Positions 30,451 through 40,682 of a stretch of 64,000 bases of DNA are shown here, in pieces. The DNA is taken from positions 90,038,616 to 90,102,615 of the forward strand of contig CM071924.1 in the NCBI GenBank assembly GCA_016081115.2, written 5' to 3'. A program made the translations under genes and the position numbers. The stretch is from Rehmannia glutinosa (Eukaryota > Streptophyta > Magnoliopsida > Lamiales > Orobanchaceae). Under the pieces are notes generated by a model. That model searched no databases, was not told the DNA's origin, and was given only the letters and a program-made list of their open reading frames with translations. Each line of letters opens with the position of its first letter. Positions within the stretch are counted from its first letter, which is position 1.

Positions 30451-31532
30451 TGTTGGAATTGTGTTTTGGTAAAATGGGTATTGACTCGATTTTGACCAAA
30501 TAATTAAGTGGGTTCCATTAGTGAAAAATAGAATTAAATTATTTGTAAAAATTCTACTAAGAGAGTAGATGAGAATAACATTTGAAATTTCTCAAAAACA
30601 ATTCCAGGTGAATGGGAAATTAATGTAGAAGTTAGTCAATTAATATTAGAAAATGGTATGGAAAATGAAAAATATGGGGAAGGAGAAATGCTCCATCCCA
30701 CATATGAAAAGTAGACAAAGTTTGTTCACTTGATATATCCCAAGTTGGACTTATGGGTTTGGGCCCTTGGGGGCACCCAAGTTTTTGAAGAGGTGAAGAC
30801 CTACATGCTTGTGGGTTTGGTTCAAAACACACGCACGTTGCAGCCGGCCGACCCGGCCCGGGCCATGGGCCCTTATTCTTTTTGGATCAAAAACCTTTAA
30901 AATAAATAAATAATTAATTTTTAATTAATTAATTAAAGTTTCCAATGGGAAAGTGTTCGCATTCGAACGCCCACGTCGTCGTCGTCGTCCAAGACAGACT
31001 TGTCCGCATCCGAGCAGCATGGGGCCGACGCGGCCTGGTCGTCGTCGTCCAAGTCGAGACTTTGTCATTTTCGTTCAGTATCCACGCACGGGTCGTGGCG
31101 CTTCGGGTCGTAAGTCGTCGACACGAAAGGTGACAGATCTTTGTTTTGCAAACATGTCTTTTTCGAGCCAAAAGACATGATCTTTCCATACTGGGCACCG
31201 ATGCCTATATATTTTGAACCCCGCAGATGAAATGAGACAAGAAAAACATAAGATATCAGATTAATAATCGAGTCATTGCATTATCTGCATATTGACATTC
31301 CTCCTATTCAAAAGCTTGAAAGTCTAAACACTTTTAGTTCGCTGTAATTCCAATTTTTGCAAGTCTTTGCTAAACCGAAATAGAAATAGTCGTTGTATCT
31401 TATGGACGTCTGTAGGAACCATTATCACTTTGTAAATGGGGCATTTCTTGAATCGAATTGGACCTCGACTAATCCAAACACTCAAACACTAGCCATTCCT
31501 TAAACAGAAACCTTCCTAAAGTTTACCTAACA
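30451..31532 (+). repeat. 5' LTR of copia element A
   Basis: 1082 bp, TGTTGGAATT...CTAACA. A TATA box (CTATATATTTTG) lies near 31204. A GC-rich block with (CGT)n runs (30835-31130) sits between AT-rich parts, split by an AATTAATT-rich stretch. This middle block differs strongly from the other three family members in the window, while both ends are well conserved. Confidence 0.9.
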
Positions 31533-31567
31533 ATCGCAAGACAAAAAATTTATTTTTGTTCAAGCCG

Positions 31568-32497
31568 ATGGCTTCAACATCATTCACACCGATGGCTGTT
31601 GCTCCTGCTCACGGTGAAAAGTCGCCCAAGTTCTCCGGCGTCGACTTCAAACGCTGGCAACAAAAGATGTTGTTCTACCTTACCACCTTGGGGTTGTCTC
31701 GTTTTCTAAAGGAGGACCCCCTACCATTGGCGATGAAGAAATCGACAACAACCGGAGAATCGTTGTGGATACTTGGCATAACAGCGATTTCTATGTCGTA
31801 ATTACGTTTTGAATGGGCTAGATGACACCCTCTATAACATCTATAGCATATTCAAAACATCTAAAGAGTTGTGGGACTCTTTGGAGAAGAAGTACAAGAT
31901 GGAAGATGCCGGCACAAAGAAATTTATTGTCGGCAAATTTCTCGAGTACAAGATGGTTGATACCAAGACGGTGATCAGCCAAGTTCAAGAGATTCAGATC
32001 ATACTTCACGACTTAGTGTCTGAAGGAATGATTCTGAACGAGTCCTTTCAAGTGGCTGCAATAATCGTAAAGTTGCCGCCATTGTGGAAGGATTTTAAGA
32101 ATTACCTCAAGCACAAACGCAAAGAGATGGGGCTTGAGGATCGATTGTTTGGCTTCAATCGAAGAAGACAACCGCAAATCAAGTGAAATCGATGAAATGC
32201 GGAATGGAGGCCAAGGCCAATCTTGCTGAATCAAGCACTCCAGGAAAGACAAGGGAAAATGCAAGCACTCCAGGAAAGACAAGGGAAAGGCCAAAAACTT
32301 CAAGGGGAATTGCTACAATCGTGGAAAATCAACCACGTGGCCAAGGATTGCCGATTGCCGAAAAGGGCAATCAAGGTGGCAACCAACAAGCCAATGTGAC
32401 GAAGGACAAGTTGGTTCCAATCGACATGTCGGAGCTCGATCTCACCGCCGTTGTGTTTGAAGCCAATATGGTGGAAAAACCAAGGGATCGTGGATAG
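31568..32497 (+). pseudogene. gag of copia element A
   Basis: The start is the ATG at 31568 (MASTSFTPMAVAPAHGEK). Capsid-type sequence follows: KFSGVDFKRWQQKMLFYL, a break near 31800, then KELWDSLEKKYKMEDAG, EYKMVDTKTVISQV and LPPLWKDFKNYLKHKRK (UBN2-type gag). The zinc knuckle near 32310-32357 reads CYNRGKSTTWPRIADC, so the second Cys is Arg and the His is lost. A 29-bp segment (AGCACTCCAGGAAAGACAAG) is tandemly duplicated at about 32235-32290. Gag would form the particle that packages element RNA. At least three frame breaks. Confidence 0.85.
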
Positions 32498-32890
32498 ATA
32501 TCATGACTACTCGTCACATTTGTGCCGATAAGGAGATGTTCTCCTCCTACACTCCGATAAATGGAAGGAAGCTTTTCATGGGAAATTCTTCGACTTCCAA
32601 CATCGTGGGTCTTGGCAAGGTTGTGCTCAAGATGACTTTTGGAAAAGAGCTTACACTTGTAGATGTGTTGCATGTCCTGGACATCCGCAAGAATTTGGTT
32701 TCCGGTCCTTTACTTAGTAAGGCCGGATTGATACTAGTGTTTGAGTCCGAGAAGTTTGTAATGACCAAGAATGGTCGGTTTCTTTGTAAGGGCTACCTTG
32801 ATAAGGGCCTTTTAAAATGTCTGTAATGTCATTTTTTACGCCAAGAGGCGAAGAATAAATCTATTACTTCATTTACTTGTTGGAATGTTC
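32488..32890 (+). pseudogene. Aspartic protease region of copia element A
   Basis: WIDIMTTRHICADKEMFSSY replaces the normal W-DTGATRH active site: the Asp is kept but TG is lost. Downstream KLFMGNSSTSNIVGLGKVVL and TLVDVLHVLDIRKNLVSGPL are typical of the copia protease fold, as is the FVMTKNGRFLCKGYLDKGL strand. It leads into the pre-integrase region after 32826. Confidence 0.85.
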
Positions 32891-33218
32891 TAATTTATGA
32901 CATGATAGATTAGGACACGTAAACTTCAACAAAATTAAAGGTTAGTGAATCGGAATTAATACCTACTTTTAAAACCGATTCACAAGATAAATGTGAAATT
33001 TGTGTTGAAAAGCAAAGTTGGCCAAAACACCGTTTCATTCGGATAACAAGAAGTACCAAACCACTCGAGTTAATTCATACAAATGTGTGTGATTTAAAGC
33101 TTGTGCAAACTCGAGGTGGGAAAAAGTACTTAATAACGTTTATAGATGATTGCACAAGATATTGCTATGTGTATCTCTTAAAAAGCAAAGATGAAGCTTT
33201 AGTAGCTTTTAAAACTTA
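32891..33218 (+). pseudogene. Integrase N-terminal part of element A (before the Helitron)
   Basis: Frames show CEICVEKQSWPKHRF (zinc-finger end), STKPLELIHTNVCDLK and GGKKYLITFIDDCTRYCYVY followed by LLKSKDEALVAFKTY. The catalytic Asp of the HTD-type motif is Asn here. The codons stop abruptly at 33218, where the Helitron begins, and continue at 37898. Confidence 0.85.
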
Positions 33219-33230
33219 CTAGTAAGGTGA

Positions 33231-33245
33231 ACGTGCGTTGCACGT
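33231..33245 (-). terminator. Helitron 3' hairpin
   Basis: ACGTGC-GTT-GCACGT: a perfect 6-bp stem with 3-nt loop close to the CTAG end. Such hairpins are thought to act as the termination signal for Helitron rolling-circle transposition. Confidence 0.8.
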
Positions 33246-33828
33246 AAACCAAATAATTTTATTAATTTAACTCAAATTAAATCTATAAATTGGAATCGAT
33301 TTTTATTATATTTTTTGTATCTATAATAAATGTCATTCATGTATTTTGAGCTTAAAAGAAAGTTTGCAAAAACTAAATTTAAACTTATAATTTGTCGGTG
33401 AAATATGGTTAAGACATTTTTGACTAAAAACATGATACATAATGATATTATCGCTCAACAAAGTACAATGGATATTAAAAAACTGATGAGTAATCTATAT
33501 AAAAATTTAAAAAATATATACTCAAGACGAGTTTTAAATTAATGCATCTTGTTTATTTATTGAGTGTCTACTTCTTCTTTATACTTAGCTTTTGAGATTG
33601 TTTTACAATGTTTTTAATGCACTTTTAGCCCAGTCATGATTGGTTGACGTATGTATGTATTTCTCTTTTACTCCATTTTCTAATCTGTGTCATCTTTTAA
33701 ATCCGTTGACTACAAGATTCAGTTTTCATTCATCACATGTGCCTCTTTTGTTAAGAATGATGACAAAATAAAATTCCATTTTATGTTTAGAAGCTTAGCT
33801 CCCGTACATATTTTGATTCATGTTCTCC

Positions 33829-33937
33829 TTTTTTTTATATTTAAGTACATATATTGGGAGGGGAGGGATGATGAATCAAATCCCACACCTCTAGCTGGGA
33901 TGAAAGTATTTACCACTCGACTATTATCCAATTTTTC
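33829..33937 (-). mobile_element. SINE nested in the Helitron, 11-bp TSD
   Basis: Flanked by TCATGTTCTCC at 33818-33828 and 33938-33948. The minus strand carries an A-box-like GTCGAGTGGTAAATAC and a degenerate B box GGGATTTGATTCATC, then GGGAGGG-type sequence and an A-run tail (33829-33836 on plus as T). At 109 bp it is similar in size to the other SINEs here, but different in its 3' half. Confidence 0.8.
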
Positions 33938-35792
33938 TCATGTTCTCCATGATTAAATTAATTATTTATATAAATAAAATAAAGATAAAATAGACTAATC
34001 AATTGTAATTGAAAAACAATAATAAATTGATTCATTTGAAAGAATAGTCACATTTATATATCAAATAAACGACGGAACCACATCCTAGAAATCAAAATTA
34101 TTGAGTGCCTAACAATATTTATGCTTTTTCTATTATCATTAAGAGCACGCACGACATCATAAATTTATTATTTCCACAAAATATTTTTATTATTGAGTGT
34201 GCTGATGTGACTAATTGTTATTCTAATTAATTTTTGTATCAAAAATTAGTTATGTAATATAATAATAACAAATTTAATATCAGGAATTATTAATTAGTAC
34301 ATTGAAATAAATTATATGAAGAACCTCAATTACGTCTTTTATGTTGTTTTCTTTTAAAAAATCACTTTACATTCTAAAAATCCATCCAATGGAGCATATC
34401 CAAAGTATAATCCCTCATTCAGAGCTTTACAACAAAATTATTGAATATAGAATATAATAATCCAGAAGTGTGTCAAATTACCGTAAAACATAGGTTAAGC
34501 TATATCATTTTTATAAAAATGGCATAACAAAAACCTCCTCACTCTTTAGTTTTTTCTATTCATAACATTTTGAAATATAGGCCTCAATTTATTATGTTTT
34601 TTTGTTATTGTAAAATCGAAAAAACATCATATATAAATTGATAGGCTATATTTTTATTGTCTTAAGCAAAAAAAAATTTATTTTATTCATTTTATCTTTG
34701 TCGGTGAGCATCTTTCAATGTTGCATAAAATTTACAACACAATTCACAAAAGTATAATGCATGTATTTGAATGCTTAAAATGTTAAAAATAAATATCTTT
34801 GATGAATTTAATTTGATGTTGAATAATATTAAATAAGTTTTACCATGATGAATTTGATGTTGAAAATGTCAATATATACATTTGAGCATTTGATTAAAAG
34901 ATTATTATTATCCGTATATAGAATTTTATATATGAATGTTTAGAATTTTACTTTTGAACTCTAAAGAAGGGAATAAATATTACTTTTAAAATCTGACTCA
35001 AATTATTGTACTTTTTGTCTCTTGATATTTCATCACAACTTTTTTATTTATTAATTATATGTATCTATTTTTTTATTTAAAGATAGAATTTATTTAACAA
35101 AATAAAATATAATATGAAAAACAAATAAGAAAAAAGGTTAAAAGTAAAGAGGATTAAAAACTGGCATGTCCGTCTTAGTAAAATTTAGAAGAAAACATGA
35201 AAAATGTTATTTAGATCTTTGTTAATTTAACATTTACGATAAAATTCTAGTTGCACTTGGAAAATATACATTTTAAAAATTAAATTGTTAAAGAGAGGAA
35301 CATGTTTTAAAATTCATAACTATGAGAATAACGTCTGACCAAAATTTAAATTATTACTTTAATAATACATATATATGTACACTACAAAATGTGAGATCAA
35401 AATCATAATTATTTTTTTATATATAAAAATTAAAGTATAGTGCTTATATCTTCAAAGAGACTAAAAGATTTAAAGGTGACAAAAATCAATTACTTTTGTT
35501 AATGAAATTAATATTTAAATTATAATGAACAATTTATTTTCAAAATCATGTTTATTTTGAAATAAGAAGGAATATATTACTTTGATCCATAAATAAAATT
35601 TTTGATAATTTTTTTCACTCAAATATAATGTTGTGGTCGCGCCTAAAATTCAAATATCAAGTAAGTTTTATACTTTATTGTGCATAATTTGATACAATAT
35701 TATTTAAGTAAAAGATTAGCATATCAACATATAGGTTATAAAATATGTACTTATGGTATAAATGTCAGATTTGTTTTTTTTTGAGTTTATTA

Positions 35793-35813
35793 TATATATA
35801 TATATATATATAC
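35793..35813. repeat. (TA)n microsatellite in the Helitron
   Basis: About 10 TA units. Confidence 0.9.
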
Positions 35814-37897
35814 TTCTTTAAATTTTCAAGTTTTGATTCTTGTTTCCATATTATATTATAATTTTTGTTAAGTTAGATTATTTCGCTACCCAAATATTAT
35901 AATACATATCTTTTTACCTAAATTAAATAATTTATTAAGGGTGTATGTAAGTTTTAAGCAAAGGTAAGTATTGTCATACATGTCAAAATGTACATATGTA
36001 AGTGATTTTTCTTCAATATTTCTTCTACCATTCTTACAATAGTATATATATACATATATACCATTTTAACTATATTTTATTTAAATCTATTTTAATTTAT
36101 TATATTAGTTTTTATTTTTTTAAATCAAAGTCTATTTATTGATGCAGTTTTTTTCAACCAATACACATCTATATAAGTAATAAATAAAAAATACCATAAA
36201 ATAAAAAGACTAAATAGGAACAATAATTTCAATCTAAATTGAAGTTCTGATATGTAAAATAGAATAAGATATTAAAAGTCATATTGACTTCTTATTTATA
36301 ATTTAAAAATAAAATATTTTGCTACAATAAAATAACTTATATTCTTTTTATCCAAACTTGTTAGACCTTTCATCCTATTAATTAAAAATTTATTATGCCA
36401 AGAAAAATAATTAAAATTAAAAATATTTTTTCCTGCTCTCTATACCTCCATATTAAAATATAATTTATAATTGCATTTCGTTAAGTTTGAGAACAAATAT
36501 TTATCCTTTTAAGTATCTTTTATAGTTTATTTCATGTTTTTATCATCATATTTACTAGGGCTTATTTAACTAAAAGAATGTACAATGATATATTATTAAA
36601 ATTGATAAATGAATCTAAATTATAGGATTTGAAAGTTCAAATAGTGCATCCAAGAAAAAATAAATTAGTGCATAAATAATGTTAAAGAAAATTAGTTCTC
36701 AATTTTCAATTTAGCCTCAAAATTCTTAGTATTAACTGTTTTATATTGTTATTGTAATTTTTTTGTAAAATCATTTTTCTTTCATTTTTTATTTATTTAG
36801 TTTTACAATAGAGATATATGCCAACCCTTAAAAAGTAAAAAAATTATAAATATATAATTGTGGATAAAAATTAAACAAATATTACTCATCTCATCCACTT
36901 CACTTTGAGATTTAAAATATCATTTCATTAATTTCAAACACATAACTCTTACCCAAGTTTATTCATTTTTAAATTTTAGAGTATGTACTTATAATATATT
37001 TATTTTGTAAATTTAACTTTACATTGTCACAATAATCAATTTTTATTTTATCGAAAGAATACATGAATAAAATAAACTAAATCATGTTGAACCGTATATC
37101 TATTACTACGGAAAAAACATACATAAAGATTAATGAATAGATCTTAGAAATAAAATAATATTTTTTCAAAATTTTAGTATAAATTTATATTTAACTTATA
37201 TATCTTAAAAACTAATTATTTTTTATGGGAAAAGCATAAAATTCCTTGAACTTTCAATAGTCGCGAATTTTCATCTTTCCATACCCAAAAATGTATCATT
37301 TACTCCAACCAAAAATAATATTATCTCACAATTTAGAGTGTGTGATAGATGATAAATTTATAATAGTATGGATATTCTCAACCAATAGTGAAATTAAAAA
37401 AATGTATTTTGTCCTGCTATTTTCTTTGAATAAAATAATATTAAATATTATTTATTTATTTTTTCTCTTCATTTTCCTATAAATTCATACTATGTTTTCT
37501 TTTTTGATGTATTTATTAATTAGAAAATTAAAGTAATTTATTATGAATGTGTATTTTACATAGCACTCAACTTTAAATGGCTAAAATTCTCTCATATGAA
37601 GTTTTTTATATATGCTTATAACATATGGTTGGAAACCTCTCGATATCTAGTATAATATAAAATAAATATTATCTAAAAATTTAAATTATTTTAAGAATTA
37701 AAATTGAAATAAATCATATAAGAAGGATTTGGAATATAAAGAGACACTTGTTAATATTATTAAACAAATAAAACCAAAATCAATATAAAAAACTACTTAA
37801 TTACCCTTAAAGCTAAATTTACCATGAGGACATTTTTGGCAAATCAAAATTTTCAAGAAACCTTAAAATCTATTCACACTTTTATAATAGGTATAGA

Positions 37898-38460
37898 TAT
37901 AAATAAGAATGAAGTTGAAAATCAGCTTAATTTGAAGATTAAGATGATTCGAAGTGATAAAGCGGAGAGTATGTTGCTCCATTTGAAGAATTTTGCTCGG
38001 AAGTGGGTATAATCCATCAAATGACTACTCTCCTACTCCAATCAAATGGAGTTTCATAACGCAAAAATCATACTCTTAAGGAGATGATGCCCAAAACTTG
38101 TGGAGGGAAGCCATAATTTCTGCAAACTACATTCTTAATAAGATCCCACACAAAGGTAAAAATGAAACTCCATATGAGTTATGGAAAGGATGTAAACCGT
38201 CATATAAATACCTCCAAATGTGGGGGTGTTTGGCTAAAGTTGAAGTACTAAGCCTAAACAAGTAAGAATCGGTCCAAAGACGATCGATTGTACTTTCATT
38301 GGATATGCTAACAATAGTAGTGCATATCATTTAGTGCACAAGTCAAAGAATTCCTAATATAAATTAAGGTATGATTATTGAATCAAGGAATGATGTATTC
38401 TTCGAGAATATCTTTTTCGAACAAAGAACGGAAGAAGGGAAGTTCGAGTAAAACGAACTT
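37898..38460 (+). pseudogene. Integrase C-terminal part of element A (after the Helitron)
   Basis: Picks up with KNEVENQLNLKIKMIRSDKA (second catalytic Asp in RSD), HLKNFARKW, QMTTLLLQSNGV-like sequence, and NYILNKIPHKGKNETPYELW followed by a GCKPSYKYL stretch near 38120-38210. The C-terminal VQRRSIVLSLDML region gives the GYANNSSAYHLVH-type strand in another frame. Several 1-bp breaks. Confidence 0.8.
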
Positions 38461-39111
38461 ATGAAACTGCAAGGTTACCTCAAAGTGATGATGAAAAAGA
38501 ACCAAGACGCAGTAAAAGGACAAAAGTAGTTAAGTCTTTTGGTCCTGATTTTCTAACTTATATGTTAGACAATGAACCCAGAACTATTCAAGAAGCATTG
38601 TCAATCCGAAGCTCCTCTTTGGAAAAAACTATCAATAATGAGATAAATTCCATTATGCAAAAGTACACTTGGGAGTTAGTTGATCTTTAACCGGTTGCAA
38701 ACCTTTTTATGATGCAAGTGGATCCTTAAAAGGAAGTATAAATCGATGGATCTATAGACAAGTATAAAGTCCGTTTGGTAGCTAAAGAGTTTAGACAAAA
38801 AGAGGGATATGACTTCTTTTGATACATATTCTCCTGTTCGAGGATTACATCCATTCGCGTTCTCATTGCTATTGCGGCCTTGCATAAACTTGAGATACAT
38901 CAAATGGACGTTAAGACGCTTCTTGAATGGTGAATTTGAAGAGGAGATCTATATGGAACAACCCGAGGGGGTACGTTGCACCCGCCAAGAGCGAAAGGTG
39001 TGTAAACTTGTTAAGTCACTTTATGGACTAAAACAAACACCTAAGCAATGGCATGAAAAGTTTGAATCGACTATGAAGTCAAACGGTTTCAAGATCAATG
39101 AATATGACAAG
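38461..39111 (+). pseudogene. Reverse transcriptase N-half of element A
   Basis: Degenerate upstream sequence gives W-KWILKRKYKSMDL-like and YKVRLVAKEFRQKEGYDF-like stretches, then FDTYSPV, a first-Asp region WTLRRFLNGEFEEEIYMEQP (where MDVKTAFLNG is usual), KVCKLVKSLYGLKQTPKQWH and FKINEYDKC. The sequence ends at 39111, where element B is inserted, and continues at 53314 with VYTKG. Confidence 0.85.
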
Positions 39112-40661
39112 TGTAGGTCCCAAGAGGGTGTGAGTGTAAGGTTTAGAAGGGGTTGAATAAACCTTACCAACTTTTCAAATTAGTCCTTTTAAGTAATCGT
39201 GAGTTAGTACTTCACGGTTGTGTCCTTGATGGACAACTAAGTTAGTTAATGAGCGAGTTAGTCACTCAACGACTCGATCGAGTCATTGATAAAATAACTC
39301 AAATTTGTTTTGACTAAAGACTTAACTCGACCGTGATTTGTTTTCAGCGGAAGACTTAACACCCTTGAACTTGGTTAAGTTTGTTTTAATACTTGGTTTT
39401 AGCACACGTTGATTATCAATTCGATGGCAAATTTATCACAGAGTTAAATAAATAAGATGCGAGGAATTAAAGTGCTAAAATGTAAATGACATGACAAGTT
39501 TTTATAGAGGTTCAAAGATGGGGTAATTCTTCTACTCCTCTCTTTCTCCAACTCCCGGAGAATCCACTAAGTATTGATCGATATCTGAGTGGTAAAAGTC
39601 CGGATGAAGTCTTGATCACACAAATGACTTGATCCTTTGGGACTCGATGCGAGATGCCTTGGTCACGAATCGGCTTCTGCGACGACTCTAGAACTTCTTC
39701 ACAGGGCATTTGCTTGCTACTACAGACCCACTTGCTCAAGCTTCTTGGATTTGATCACAAAGCCCTCCAAAACTTGAGATCGATTCGACCTTGAACCTTC
39801 CTACAATCCTCCGTGGAATGTAGACCCCTTGATTCTTCAACAATTTCCTCTTCAACTGATTGAAGTTATCTTTCCTTCACGGTGAGTGTTGGATTGATTT
39901 TCTTCGTAATGTAGGCTTGAGGATTAATCTTGAATGATTTGAGAATATTTTAGGTTACATTCAAATGTTTGCTTGAATGTTCGTGTTCTGTAACCTTCTC
40001 GAGTTATTCCTCGGCCTTTTATAGTGATCTTTCAAAAATCGCCCCGTTGAAGAGATAGACTTATTTTTTAAAGTCACTTGTGGTCGCTTGGCTTGCCTTG
40101 TTGCGATCCTTGGAATTGCCACTTCCTCGTATGAATTGTTCTTGACTTTTTCGAGTTCGACATGGTGCGATCTTCCCGTTGGTTTATTCCTTTTGAACGC
40201 TTCCGGGACTGAGCACTTCAAGAAAGGTAGTATGGAGGTATTACTTGTTTAAGTAATTCTCTTGATTTACTCGCGAATCTCTTTCATTGTCTTGACTTGA
40301 CTACATTTTCTTCACATCCCCAGGTGACTTGAGTCAATTTCCAATCATTTGATGACTTTTCACTTCAACCTTGAGACTTGGTCATGTCTTGAGTTGACTT
40401 TGATCGATACTTTACTCACCGCATCTCACCGCACCTTGATCGAGTTCCCGTCTTCTCTTTTTGCCATACTCACTTTGTCTTGCAATGAGTCTTCCTTCTA
40501 GTCTCCCGGTTGTCTTCTTGCATGTTTAGGCATAGGCCGACTTAACTCGGCTTGACCAACCCTATCTATTACAATGTAGTTTACAACAAAAATGGGGTGC
40601 CAACTTCCTATTCTAAGTTTTACATGGCATTCATCAAATTCTATAAAATGATTTCCCAACA
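39112..40661 (-). repeat. 3' LTR of element B
   Basis: 1550 bp. TATA-like CTATAAAAGGC (minus) near 40014-40024. CTCGA/GAGTC motifs are unusually frequent throughout. It differs from its partner LTR in many short blocks of substitutions and indels. Confidence 0.9.
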
Positions 40662-40682
40662 ATTTCCCCCTTTTTGATGATG
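40662..40682 (-). promoter_or_regulatory. Polypurine tract of element B
   Basis: On the minus strand AAAAAGGGGGAAAT directly precedes the 3' LTR start TGTTGGG; it would prime plus-strand DNA synthesis. Confidence 0.85.

Larger units (their letters stand above)
33219..37897 (-). mobile_element. Non-autonomous Helitron in the integrase of element A
   Basis: On the minus strand it starts TCTATACCTATTATAAAAG (37897 leftwards), as in Arabidopsis-type Helitrons. It ends with a perfect 6-bp-stem hairpin ACGTGCAACGCACGT (33231-33245), followed eight bases later by terminal CTAG (33219-33222). It lies precisely between host A (33218) and T (37898) without a TSD, the Helitron signature. Rejoined integrase codons read across the junction (FKTY, then KNEVENQ). 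The 4.7 kb interior is very AT-rich with no Rep/helicase similarity. A SINE is nested at 33829-33937. Confidence 0.85.

Noticed and set aside
30929..31198. Arg-rich or Thr-rich small proteins on both strands
   Set aside because: Translation of the (CGT)n part of the copia A LTR.
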